Shown here in pieces: positions 52,149 to 61,225 of a DNA stretch of 64,000 nt (position 1 is its first letter; the number at the start of each line of letters is the position of its first letter). The position numbers were made by a program, and so were the translations under genes. The stretch is from Bryopsis sp. KO-2023 (Eukaryota > Chlorophyta > Ulvophyceae > Bryopsidales > Bryopsidaceae), in assembly GCA_030272585.1 (NCBI GenBank), contig BSYQ01000002.1, forward strand, positions 930,001-994,000, read 5' to 3'. The notes under the pieces are model-generated. The model did not search any database, was not told the origin of the DNA, and was given only the letters and a program-made list of their open reading frames with translations.

Positions 52149-52839
52149 ACAAGAAGTGACACACCACAAAATGGAGCATAAATATACACACAGAGGTCGT
52201 TTAACATTGCACAGAGAATGAAACACATCGTCTACCAATGCTGAAACATCGCACATTATAAGGTCTTTGACGACTTCACAAAATTAGCCACAAACCACAC
52301 AGAGTGTTACATCGCATAAATCTAAAAGGTAGCGCACAAAAATGCTAAAACATTGCAGTAACTAACTAGACTATCCCAATCGCATAACAATAGTTTTTCA
52401 TCACCACCTCAAAATGCACAAAAAGTTAACTACAACGCATGTGTTACCTGCTCTCTTTCACGACGTCCCAGCAGTTCGTGCACATCACATACGCAAACTT
52501 CGACAGCTTGGAAACCCTCATAATTGTCTTGAACCTCGCCCACGTTCGAGGCATGCGACTGTTTGGCGCTATTGCACATAGCAGTCTCAACAATGCCTCA
52601 AACGTGGCTCGCGTCATGCCCGAGGTCGTTTTCAGAGTGTACAAAATATACAACACCTACATTGTATAAAGGTTCGTTTACATCGTACACAAACTCAAAC
52701 ACATCGTGTAAGGGTCTTGAAACAATTCAATAGCATTCGTAATAATTCACATCGCATACATTCCGATACACATCGTATATAGTCAATAACACATCGCATG
52801 TACTCCTCTTGTTAAAAGTTACACAACACCGACTCGGTA
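52149..52839. repeat. Degenerate ACATCGCA-type repeats
   Basis: Words such as ACATCGCA, ACATCGTA, ACATTGCA and their complements recur every 20-50 bp on both strands from about 52200 into the adjacent gene. No regular period. No gene is seen except this array, which may include the 3' end of the minus-strand gene. Confidence 0.6.
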
Positions 52840-53652
52840 TTACCGAGCAATACCGCGAGAACACCCGGACACCGCACGAAGTAAAACATACATCACACAT
52901 GTCATCCACACCTGAAGGAGGGACAATGTGCAACCGGCGTATAGAGGGTCTCTCAAACTGTCGAGATCCACCTCTTCTTCCTCGTCTTCCTCGTCTTCCC
53001 CGTCTTCCTCGTCTTCTTCTTCGTCTTCCTCCTCCTCCTCCTCCTTCCCTTTCTCTCCCTCCTCGTGCTCGTCTACAGCAACACCACCGTTATGTGCGAT
53101 ATCCACGTCGCTGTGGGCGATGTCATACGAACCATCTGCGATGTCAACAGTAACATCGCACCTGATTCGTACTTCGGAGCTATTCTCCCTCTTTTAGAGT
53201 ATCACAACCCGTAGAGAACCCACAACCACCCACGCAAGACGTTTCACTCACCAGCGGTTCCTTCATTTACGTCAACAGAGTCACCATCATCTTCGTACTC
53301 TTCCCCACCCTCCTCTTGTTCTCTGTTTTCGATGTTCATATCGTCGTGTGCGATGTCCCCGTCCCCTTGTGCAACTGTCGCGTCTTTCTCTGGTTTATCC
53401 TCTACGCATCGCACACGGTTCATTTCAGAACGCCCCGAAGCTCGAAAACATTGCACAAAAACAGAATAACATCGCATTTCACTCACGCTCAATCCACTGG
53501 CGGACGATCTCGTGGAGACGTTCGACACTCCGACATTCTTTTTTATGAGATATCCAAGTGGTTTTGCACCCAATTCGTCGCCCACACGCAGGACAAGAGC
53601 TGTTTTTCGACCTTCTTCTAAAATGAGCGTAGCCGCCACCAGGAGGAGCCAT
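52840..53652 (-). CDS. Three-exon zinc-binding and acidic protein
   Basis: Spliced minus-strand model: exons 53652-53487, 53401-53252 and 53135-52840, about 203 aa. Introns (85 and 116 nt) both start GTGAGTGAAA and end GCGTAG and TCGCAG; both phase-1 joins keep frame. Exon 1 encodes MAPPGGGYAHFRRRSKNSSC, PACGRRIGCKTTWISHKKEC and RSVERLHEIVRQWIE: two CxxC-like pairs and a histidine suggest a zinc finger. Exons 2-3 are strongly acidic (EEYEDDGDSVDV; long Glu/Asp run) with repeated DIAH tetrapeptides. The ATG has A at -3 and G at +4. The last ~35 codons are less convincing and may be mis-spliced. Family not recognised; a nuclear role is a guess. Confidence 0.6.
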
Positions 53653-53755
53653 AATTGCAGAATATCAGAAAATCAAAGTTCGCTCCTGAATTTCGATTAA
53701 GCTTGCGGTGTTTTTTGGTATCCGTACAACTGCTGATTTTGGAAAACAGCCTTTT

Positions 53756-53959
53756 TTAAGGTAATAAATTTCGTTTCCAGAGGTCACATCGTCGAGTGAG
53801 TGGTTTTGCTGGTGGTTTTGCTGGTGGTTTTGCTGGTGGTTTTGCTGGCGGTTTTGCTTCTCGCTCCTTCACAGTTCTAAATTCCAACGTGGGTATATTA
53901 TTGTCAAACAAGGCGAGTTTCAGAAGACTTATCCCTTTTCGTGCACTCGATCTTGACAT
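53756..53959 (-). CDS. Small ORF with AKPP repeats
   Basis: 67 codons from an ATG: MSRSSARKGISLLKLALFDN, then five AKPP tetrapeptides encoded by a 12-bp tandem repeat (about 53808-53862), then RRCDLWKRN. It ends about 100 nt upstream of the start of the three-exon gene on the same strand, so it could be an upstream exon or unrelated. No homology recognised. Confidence 0.3.
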   Translation of the reverse strand: MSRSSARKGISLLKLALFDNNIPTLEFRTVKEREAKPPAKPPAKPPAKPPAKPLTRRCDLWKRNLLP

Positions 53960-54862
53960 TCAAGAGGTATGCTGAACCATTGCTTGTGTCGGGATGGTAC
54001 TATTTGTGTTCGATTTTGCATCAGAGCTCAGTGCCTATGTAGACATTCTCTGTATATTGAGAATGAATGTTGCCCCGTCAAACAAAGAGTTCACGAGCAA
54101 TTTCAGATTGTTTGAACTGAAGGGAAAAAGGCAATGAGGGGCCAGGAGTTTCAAAGAAGAATTTTACTGAAAGGGATCAGCAGCTTTCATGGCAAAGAAG
54201 CACCACAGTGTCGGGTGCGATGGTTTAAAGTTATATTTAACAAAAGTTTTCCTCCTTTTTGCGTGTGTTTTTTAAAGGGGAATGGACACACCATGTTTCT
54301 ACATCCTTCAAATCAATACATGCTTCAGCACGAGCTCCCTTGTGCTAGGTCTACATACTTCACAGAAACAAGGCTAGAGAAACTGTGCCCTCTCTCAAGG
54401 GACACAAACTGGATGTAGGAGAGTGGGGAATTCTGCTGCCTTCGAAAGGAACTAAATTTCAGGCGATTTTGAAGATTCTTCAGCTTCTGCAGATACAAGG
54501 GGAATGCTTCTGTGGGCACTATGTCCAGATTTTTTTCGATTCATGTTTGTAAGGATTGATTTGTAACTTTGGTGAGAAGATGAAGGAGGTTGGAGCAAAA
54601 TTGGCCTGGATTCCGGGGGGGAAGGGGAGATCTTTAGAGGACTACGCTTTGTTAGATTTTTGCTGTGTTCTGGTGGAAGGATCATAGGGTGTTTGTTTTG
54701 CACTTTTTAAGAAATTTGGTCGACTTCCTGACTTTCTCCTGATTTCACATCATCACACAAAGGGGAACAGACACACGCACATCGAAAACAAAAATTCGTT
54801 ACAGCTCACCAAAAAAAAATGAAAGGAGCTTTACCGAAAGAGAAACCTGTCACCACCCCTTT
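53960..54862. other. No recognisable gene
   Basis: Short frames only (for example 54134-54418). No repeat or RNA gene seen. Confidence 0.4.
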
Positions 54863-55325
54863 TCACTTTCTCCCTTGCGTCTTGCGCTTTTTCTGAACCC
54901 CCTTTTTGTTCTTCTCCTTGTCTGTCCTCGACCTCTTCTTCTCTGCCTCCCTCTCCGGCCTCCTCAAGCCCTTGCCTCGCTTGTACAAAGTCGCCTTCCC
55001 CTCGACCCCTCTCTCATTCCCCGGGGGGGGATCCGACTCATCATGTTGGGGCCTCTTTACCAGCAACTCGCGCTCAAGGCGATCCATAATGGGACCCATA
55101 TCTGGGCTACTGGGCTTGCGGATCTGAGAACCACCAGCAGCACGCGTAATGGGCTTGCGGATCTGAGAACCACCAGCAGCACGTGTAATGGGCTTGCGGA
55201 TCTGAGAACCACCAGCAGCACGCGTAATGGGCTTGCGGATCTGAGAACCACCAGTCGCAAGAGAAACGATACTGGGCTTGCGGATCCGAGAACCACCAGT
55301 AGCAAGAGAAACGGGTGTGGGCAAC
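54863..55325 (-). CDS. Basic protein with 13-residue repeats, 5' truncated by LTR
   Basis: The minus-strand frame runs straight from the end of the E3 LTR to a stop at 54863 (about 153 codons) with no ATG at its start, so the N-terminal part is missing or lies beyond the element. Five to six repeats of about 13 residues, GGSQIRKPITRAA, are encoded by 39-bp near-perfect tandem units (about 55105-55320). They are followed by a proline-rich segment and a strongly basic tail (REAEKKRSRTDKEKNKKG) that looks nuclear. Family not recognised. Expected to be non-functional if E3 separated it from its promoter. Confidence 0.45.
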
Positions 55326-55513
55326 TGTTAGGCCCTGTTTAGCTAGGCTTTCACTGGGAGGTTGTATGCACACTTGAGTTTGAGAAACGAGTGAACAGGG
55401 GTGAAACTCGACACTCAGAGATAATTAATTTTTACAAGTTCTCTCTGAACTTAACACCCTAGAACCCGAATACCCGTACCACGACTGTACTACAATTCTA
55501 AACGTTCGTATCA
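55326..55513 (-). repeat. E3 3' LTR
   Basis: On the minus strand it begins TGATACGAACG and ends GGGCCTAACA, 188 bp. It shares blocks such as GTTAAGTTCAGAGAGAAC with the E2 LTR but is clearly diverged, so E2 and E3 are related subfamilies. Purine tract G(16-17)AGTAGT lies at 55514-55536. Confidence 0.85.
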
Positions 55514-55675
55514 ACTACTCCCCCCCCCCCCCCCAAAGGGTGTCCTCACCCTTGTGCGGCAACACACGAAAAAGAAAATCCCAAAAGTCAATCAACAGAA
55601 AAAGTCCAACTCACACTCAGCCCACTACCAACTCCCGAAACCACTGTCTCTCGCTTGGTCAGTCTCTAGTCGGCT

Positions 55676-56399
55676 TCAGCAGTCGGCTTGGCTTGGTCCA
55701 ACAGTACCGCCGCCACCAGCAACATCAGAGTCAATGTCTGAGTCAATATCCTGCTCTGGATCCCACATCTCATGAAGGATTGTCGTCATCGTCGACCGGA
55801 GAGCCTTCGTGCTCGAGCCGGAAGGAAATCCACATTTGCGGATATTACAAATTTGGCATGGAACAACCAAAGTGTCGATGGCGTCGGCTGGTGGTGGTGG
55901 TGCAAGGGGAAGGAAGTCCGGCATTCGCTTGCCGAGATGCAGTTCCGTCACAGTCATGTTTAGCGGAACCACAGACTTGTCGTCCTTCCATCGCTGGATC
56001 ATTCTTTCCGTCACCTGGTGTCTGGTCCAATGTTTGGGGCACACAAAGTGGGACTGACAATCTGCAGGAATTCCCACATGCAGTTGTCGTCCTGCACAAT
56101 GATAACAAGTGCGGCCCAACAACCGAGGATCACCATTTGCCTTGTGACGTTTGAGCAGCGTTTCCTCCAACTCCTTCGCAATCTTTGATGGACGCATTCT
56201 CTTGCGGGTCGGCGTCTTGATTGGCTTGGGCTTGGGCTTGATATCGTCCGTCTTAGCTTTGTCGGCTGCTGCTTTGTCGGATTTCAACTTGTCGGCTGCA
56301 GCTTTGTCGGACTTAGCTTTGTCGGACTTCACTTTGTCGGCCAAAAGAATGTCGGCCGCTGCCTTGGCTGCCTCCGCAGCTTCCTCGTCGCTGAGCTCA
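55676..56399 (-). CDS. E3 ORF3, C-terminal half
   Basis: About 240 codons: ELSDEEAAEAAKAAAD, then Lys/Ala/Asp repeats (SDKAKSDKAAADKLKSDK), a basic region, and the Cys/His domain CYHCAGRQ, C-Q-S-H-F-V-C-P-K-H-W and CQIC, matching E2 ORF3 residue by residue at the cysteines. It has no start of its own: the frame upstream crosses the inversion junction into antisense pol. Preservation of the cysteines between E2 and E3 shows the domain was under selection. Confidence 0.85.
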
Positions 56400-58550
56400 G
56401 TGACGGATGTGCGAAGTTTTTTGGGCATGGTATCTTACTCTCGTAAGTTTATACCAGAGTTTGCTCGAATTGCAGGACCCTTGCATGATCTCATCAAAAA
56501 GAATCATGTGTGGACGTGGGGACCTCTGCAACGGGAAGCCTTCGGCAAACTCAAGGAAAAGATTACCCGCACACCGATCCTTCTCCTACCCGATTCGCTG
56601 CTCAAGTACACCGTAATAACGGACGCATCAGGGACTGCATATGGAGCAGTTTTGTGTCAGGACCATGGAAAGGGGCTACAACCAATAGCTTACCTTTCAA
56701 GACGACTAAAACCAGCTGAGACACGATATTCCGCTTACGAGCGAGAGCTGGGGGCTATAGCATATGCGCTTAGCCAATGGCGACATTACCTCGAAGGAGC
56801 GCCTGGGGAGGTTACGGTTATGACGGACCATCAGCCGTTAACCTACTTCATGACCCAAGCAACAATGTCGCGGACCCAAGCCCGATGGTGGAGGTCAGGG
56901 TTTTTTGATTCCATAGGTCCAACAATCGTCTATGTTCCTGGCAAAGCCAACGTTTTGGCGGATGCGTTATCCCGAAGCCTTCCTGATGCTAAGGATCAAA
57001 TTCATGCTTTGTCGACCTGGGTGGTAGATGAAGCGGATGCATGGAAGACCGCTATTGCAGAAGATCAAAAACTGCAAGCGGAAGTCAAGAAAATCCAAGA
57101 GGGTAAACCCACGAAACTTTCTCTAGAGGATGGCTGGTTGTATCATCAAGCAACTCCCACCTCAGACAAAGTATTAGTGGTACCGAACGGATACCAGGAA
57201 AAGGTGATGGGGGAATTCCATGATGTGCCGAGTGCCGGCCATGCAGGCGCGGCCCGCACCATGGATGTGCTGAAGCGCTACTATTGGTGGAAAGGAGTTG
57301 GCAAGGATGTTCAAGCATATGTGCGGACATGTCCTGTCTGTCAGCGGACGAAAGCTGATACGACAAAGCAAAAAGGACTTTTGCAGCCACTCCCAATTCC
57401 GTCAGCAAAGTGGGAACAGATTACCACTGACCTCGTGACTGATTTACCAAAGTCACATGGGTTTACCGCCATTGCGGTATTTGTTGATCGGTTAACCAAG
57501 TACGTTCGCTTTGCACCGTGCACCAAGGAAATAACCGCCCCAGAATATGCGAAGTTGTTTGTGGACAAAATCTACAAACACTATGGCCTTCCCAAAGTGA
57601 TCATCTCAGATCGTGACCCCAGATTCACAAGTTCCTTCTGGAGGTCGATGTTTTCACTGTTGGGAACCCAACTCCGAATGAGCACCGCCTATCATCCACA
57701 AACGGATGGGCAGTCTGAAGTAACAATTCGGGTGTTGGAGGATTTCTTGCGGCCTTTTGTGGAACGGTACCCAGACCGTTGGGTAGAGTTTTTGGCGACA
57801 GCAGAATTCGCTGCCAACAACTCCCGCAATGTGTCCACAGGCTATGCCCCAGCACATTTGTTGTATGGGCAGCATATGGGTCAAATTACAGTGCACAGGA
57901 AGTTGACGGCAAAAGAGGAGTCCGAAATGGCAACCGAAATGGTCAAGAGGATGGACGAACAACTGCAGCAGGCAAAGCAGCAGTATGCAACCGCACAAGA
58001 GCGGATGTGTGTCCAGGCCAACAAAAAGCGACGAGAAGTGACGTTTAAAACGGGGGATGAAGTATTGGTGAAGAGTGCCTTCATACCATTGCACTCCCAA
58101 CAAAAGATCCCACCTAAACTTCGTCGACGTTTTGTCGGACCATTCGTTGTGGACAAGGTCATATCCACAGTGGCCTACCGTCTCAAACTTCCACCCCATT
58201 GGACTATACATGCCACCTTCCATGTTTCCAAGCTGAAGGCATACAACCGCTTGTCGGAAGATGATAAGCGGGAGGTGGACCTTCCCGAAGGGGAATTGGT
58301 GGATGGCACCATCGAATACGAGGTGGAGCGTATTCTGCGGGACCGAGGAGCCTCCAACCGTAAGGAGTACTTGGTTTTGTGGAAGGGCTTTGATTTGATG
58401 GAAGCCACCTGGGAGCCAGAAGCCCACCTGGCCAATGCCAGCGACCTTTTGGCTGAGTACTTGAAGAACCGCACGCGCTTGCCGACTAAAGAAGAAGTCC
58501 GGTCAGAACGGGCAAAGAGACGGACAAGGCGGCGGGGGTTAGCTCTCTAG
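56400..58550 (+). CDS. E3 Pol, C-terminal part, in the inverted block
   Basis: 717 codons in the plus direction, beginning VTDVRSFLGMVSYSRKF just after the reverse transcriptase palm and continuing with RNase H (ITDASGTAYG, MTDHQP), integrase (CPVCQRTK, IISDRDPRF, SEVTIRVLED) and chromodomain (EYEVERILRDRG, LVLWKGFDLMEATWEPE), stopping at TAG 58548-58550. More than 90 percent alike to E2 by eye. The open frame upstream (from 56151) is antisense ORF3 and not pol. Confidence 0.9.
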   Translation: MTDVRSFLGMVSYSRKFIPEFARIAGPLHDLIKKNHVWTWGPLQREAFGKLKEKITRTPILLLPDSLLKYTVITDASGTAYGAVLCQDHGKGLQPIAYLSRRLKPAETRYSAYERELGAIAYALSQWRHYLEGAPGEVTVMTDHQPLTYFMTQATMSRTQARWWRSGFFDSIGPTIVYVPGKANVLADALSRSLPDAKDQIHALSTWVVDEADAWKTAIAEDQKLQAEVKKIQEGKPTKLSLEDGWLYHQATPTSDKVLVVPNGYQEKVMGEFHDVPSAGHAGAARTMDVLKRYYWWKGVGKDVQAYVRTCPVCQRTKADTTKQKGLLQPLPIPSAKWEQITTDLVTDLPKSHGFTAIAVFVDRLTKYVRFAPCTKEITAPEYAKLFVDKIYKHYGLPKVIISDRDPRFTSSFWRSMFSLLGTQLRMSTAYHPQTDGQSEVTIRVLEDFLRPFVERYPDRWVEFLATAEFAANNSRNVSTGYAPAHLLYGQHMGQITVHRKLTAKEESEMATEMVKRMDEQLQQAKQQYATAQERMCVQANKKRREVTFKTGDEVLVKSAFIPLHSQQKIPPKLRRRFVGPFVVDKVISTVAYRLKLPPHWTIHATFHVSKLKAYNRLSEDDKREVDLPEGELVDGTIEYEVERILRDRGASNRKEYLVLWKGFDLMEATWEPEAHLANASDLLAEYLKNRTRLPTKEEVRSERAKRRTRRRGLAL

Positions 58551-58879
58551 ATGACACAGATTGATGTGGGGATGGGAACGATGGTGAGAGGATGGTATCA
58601 GTTCACCCACAATCAAATACATCTGGAGGAGCAAGCTAATCAGTACACAGTCAAGGGGTTGAGGGTAATTACAAAGCGGGTTAGAATCTGACTGAGGCGA
58701 CGCTCAATAGAGGAGGTCAGCCATCGGTGACAAGTGGGTGACTCTACCACTTGTATATATACCCACTTCTTCAACCCTCCGCACCATTTTTCACTTTCGA
58801 GCAACCCAGTAAACGGAGCCGAGTTCAGCAAAGAGCGAAGTGTGCGTGTGTGTGTTTGCGGAGAGACCGTCCAGCAACT
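58551..58879 (+). other. E3 Pol-ORF3 spacer with hairpin and TATA-like box
   Basis: Alignable with 49608-49927. Stem ACAAGTGG (58730-58737) pairs with CCACTTGT (58747-58754) around the same 9-nt loop as in E2, followed by TATATATA (58754-58761), 126 bp before the ORF3 ATG. Confidence 0.6.
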
Positions 58880-59884
58880 ATGTCTGCCAAAGGCAACCGT
58901 GAAAGCAAGGATGAGCAAATCACGCGTTTGCGGATGGAACGAGACAAATATGGAAAGGAATTAGCGGAAGCTGTGGAAGTAAGCAACAAGGCTTTGACGG
59001 CAAACACAGCATTGCTCCAGCAATTGACGGAAGTAAACAAACTCGCTCAAGAAGGAGTAGGCCATCGAGATGAACTGGCCGACAAACTTGCCGAACAAGA
59101 AGCACTGATGAGGGAAGCGGCTCAAAAACATGCGGAAGAGCGGGCTAAAGAGGAGGCCGACTACCACCAGAAATTTCGGACATTCCAACAAGCAGTCAGT
59201 GATGCCAAAGTGAATGCACGGGGATTAGCTTCTGAGTTGAAGGAAGCCCGGACAACAATCAAAACGCTGGAAGAGGAAAACCAGGCTGTCCGACAAGAGA
59301 AAATCTGCATCACTTCGGAGTTGGAATCCGTAAAAAACAACCTCCAAACTGCACTGAAGGATCAGTCCTTCTATATCAAAGAAAACAAGGAATTGCGGGA
59401 AGCTCAGACAAAACGCTTCCAAGCGCTGAAGCAGTTGGAGAAAGAGGTGGCGGCCCTGAAAGCTGAAAAAGCGGCGGACAAGCGTGGTGAGCGAGTCGGG
59501 CTCGAGACCAAGATCATGATGACGGAGTTGCTAGCATCCAGAGCAGAGGCGGCCAGGCTTCGTCAAATTTTGGACAAGTTCCCACAAGATTTGGCGGCCA
59601 TGGCAACTGGAGTCGTCCAAGGGAAGCTCCACACTCTGTCCGATCAAATGTCGCTATTGCATAAGGGGAAATTTCAAGATGTGGTTGACATCCACAAGAT
59701 AAAAGAAATCACCCTGACGCATACAAGCTTGCCGCCCGCAAATGAACTGAAGCATGTCCGAGACTGGGATGGAAGACTCACGAGGGAGGCCACCAAGATT
59801 GCGAAGATGATGGGCCGACCACCATCGCAGCCGACAAAAGAGGACGACAGCAGCGATGACAGTGATTCCTCGGAAGATGAACAA
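58880..59884 (+). CDS. E3 ORF3, N-terminal half, in the inverted block
   Basis: 335 codons from MSAKGNRESKDEQITRLRME: a long coiled coil homologous to E2 ORF3 1-345, including the motifs YIKENKELREAQTKRFQAL and VDIHKIKEITLTH, ending in the acidic patch DDSSDDSDSSEDEQ. It is cut at 59884 by the inversion junction; the open frame after that is antisense pol. ATG context is ACTATGTC. Confidence 0.85.
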
Positions 59885-61225
59885 CACCTGTGTCCGAACT
59901 TCATCCAATTCTGCTGGAGAAAGTTTGTACAACGGACGATGGATTGGGCTCATACTCTCGTCCTCGAGGTCCACCTTGAATTCGTGGCCCTTACGGACTG
60001 GAGGTATGCCAGGTGGGAGATCTTTGGGAAAAACATGGCTGTATTCCTCCACCACAGAACGGATTGCCGGATGCATCTTGTCATGCAAAAGCCGTGGAAG
60101 ATCCGTCTGTATTGGTGCGTGGTTGTCGGCCGAGGTCTTTAGACTATCAACCTGGAGGCCCTCATATGGATATTGCATCAAATGGTTGCTATCCATAGGG
60201 TCAGATTCACGAACCACCACCAAGTAGGCCAGGCTATCCTTGTCGGCCTGTTTCCCTATATGGCGGAATACTTTCTTGTGGGACAGTATGGGGATAGTTT
60301 CTTCCGTCAGTTGGAGATAATCAGTCGGCTTCTCTTTAACCGGTACTGTAATCCAACGATTCTTTTGACGGATATTGATGGTTCCTTGTGCAAAGTCTAT
60401 GGACGGGTTATTAGCAATGAGCCACGGTAACCCTAACACAATGTCATATGTGAGATGAGGGAATACATCTGCAGAGAACTGGGTTTTGTAGTCACCCAGC
60501 TGCATCGTGATGTTCCCACATCGTTTGTCCACAGTGCAAACAGCCCCATTCGCTAACGAAACTGTCTTATTACACGAGGAGAACTCTAACCCAAACTTGT
60601 CCACCAGTTTTTGTGCCACGTAATTTTCCGTCGCTCCACAGTCTACATAAGCGGAAATTGCCGCTCCCCCTATCCGCCCTCTAAGCTCATATCCCATGAA
60701 CTTGAGGTGTTTATTTTGAACTAACGGATTAAAACTGTCTTGGAGGTAATCCCCTTCTCCTTCCGCTGTTCCTTTTCTACGGTCCGGTACCCCTCTTGCA
60801 CCGGCGTCAAACGGAACTCTTGGACTAGTCCGGCTTGAACTTTTAACACTTCCTTCCGAAGCCTGTTTCTCTCCACAAGGTAGGACAGATTCCAGGTTGC
60901 TATCTTCGGAGGAACTTCCAGAGTCTTCACGTACTGAACCAACACTTTCCGGCAAATCTTTGTCGGAAATGCTTTGGGCGACCGTACTTGAATCGTCCAT
61001 CCGCTCTTTGTCCCCAAGTTTCGTACTCATTAGCGGATGTTCAGCCCTCTGGGCGGGATTACTTGACTCTTTCTCTGGCTTCTTATTCTGTTTCCCCTTC
61101 CGTTCTCGTTCTCGTGACTCCCGGAGCTTTTGACGTTTGCGATGCTTGTATCTTCGGCGTCTGGCTCTTTTCCTTCTGGCCGCATGGAGTGAAGTCCCCT
61201 CTATGCGGCGTGATCTTTTAGCCAC
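59885..61225 (-). CDS. E3 Pol, N-terminal part
   Basis: 447 codons homologous to E2 Pol 1-447: basic/serine-rich N-terminus (AKRSRRIEGTSLHAARRKRA), protease AYVDCGATENY, and the start of the reverse transcriptase up to AELDEVRTQV, where the inversion junction cuts it. The initiator ATG of E2 is GTG here (61223-61225), and the frame is open further upstream to 61291 inside gag. Confidence 0.88.

Larger units (their letters stand above)
56400..59884. other. Inverted internal segment of E3
   Basis: A 3485-bp block in opposite orientation to the rest of E3. The left breakpoint is at the palindrome TGAGCTCA (56392-56399), a word also present at the matching place in E2 pol (near 47450). The right breakpoint is within ACAACACC (about 59881-59888). 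Relative to E2, about 615 bp of pol (reverse transcriptase core, 46840-47455 in E2) are deleted; ORF3 appears not to have lost material. Confidence 0.88.

Noticed and set aside
41891..52153. A 5-bp target duplication for E2
   Set aside because: Flanks GAATG and ACAAG do not match; shifting the LTR ends by the shared AC does not help.
52928..53197. Serine-rich plus-strand frame
   Set aside because: It is the antisense shadow of the Glu/Asp-rich exon of the minus-strand gene.
55105..55320. CRISPR-like array from the 39-bp repeats
   Set aside because: Units are contiguous without unique spacers, the context is eukaryotic, and they encode a regular peptide repeat.
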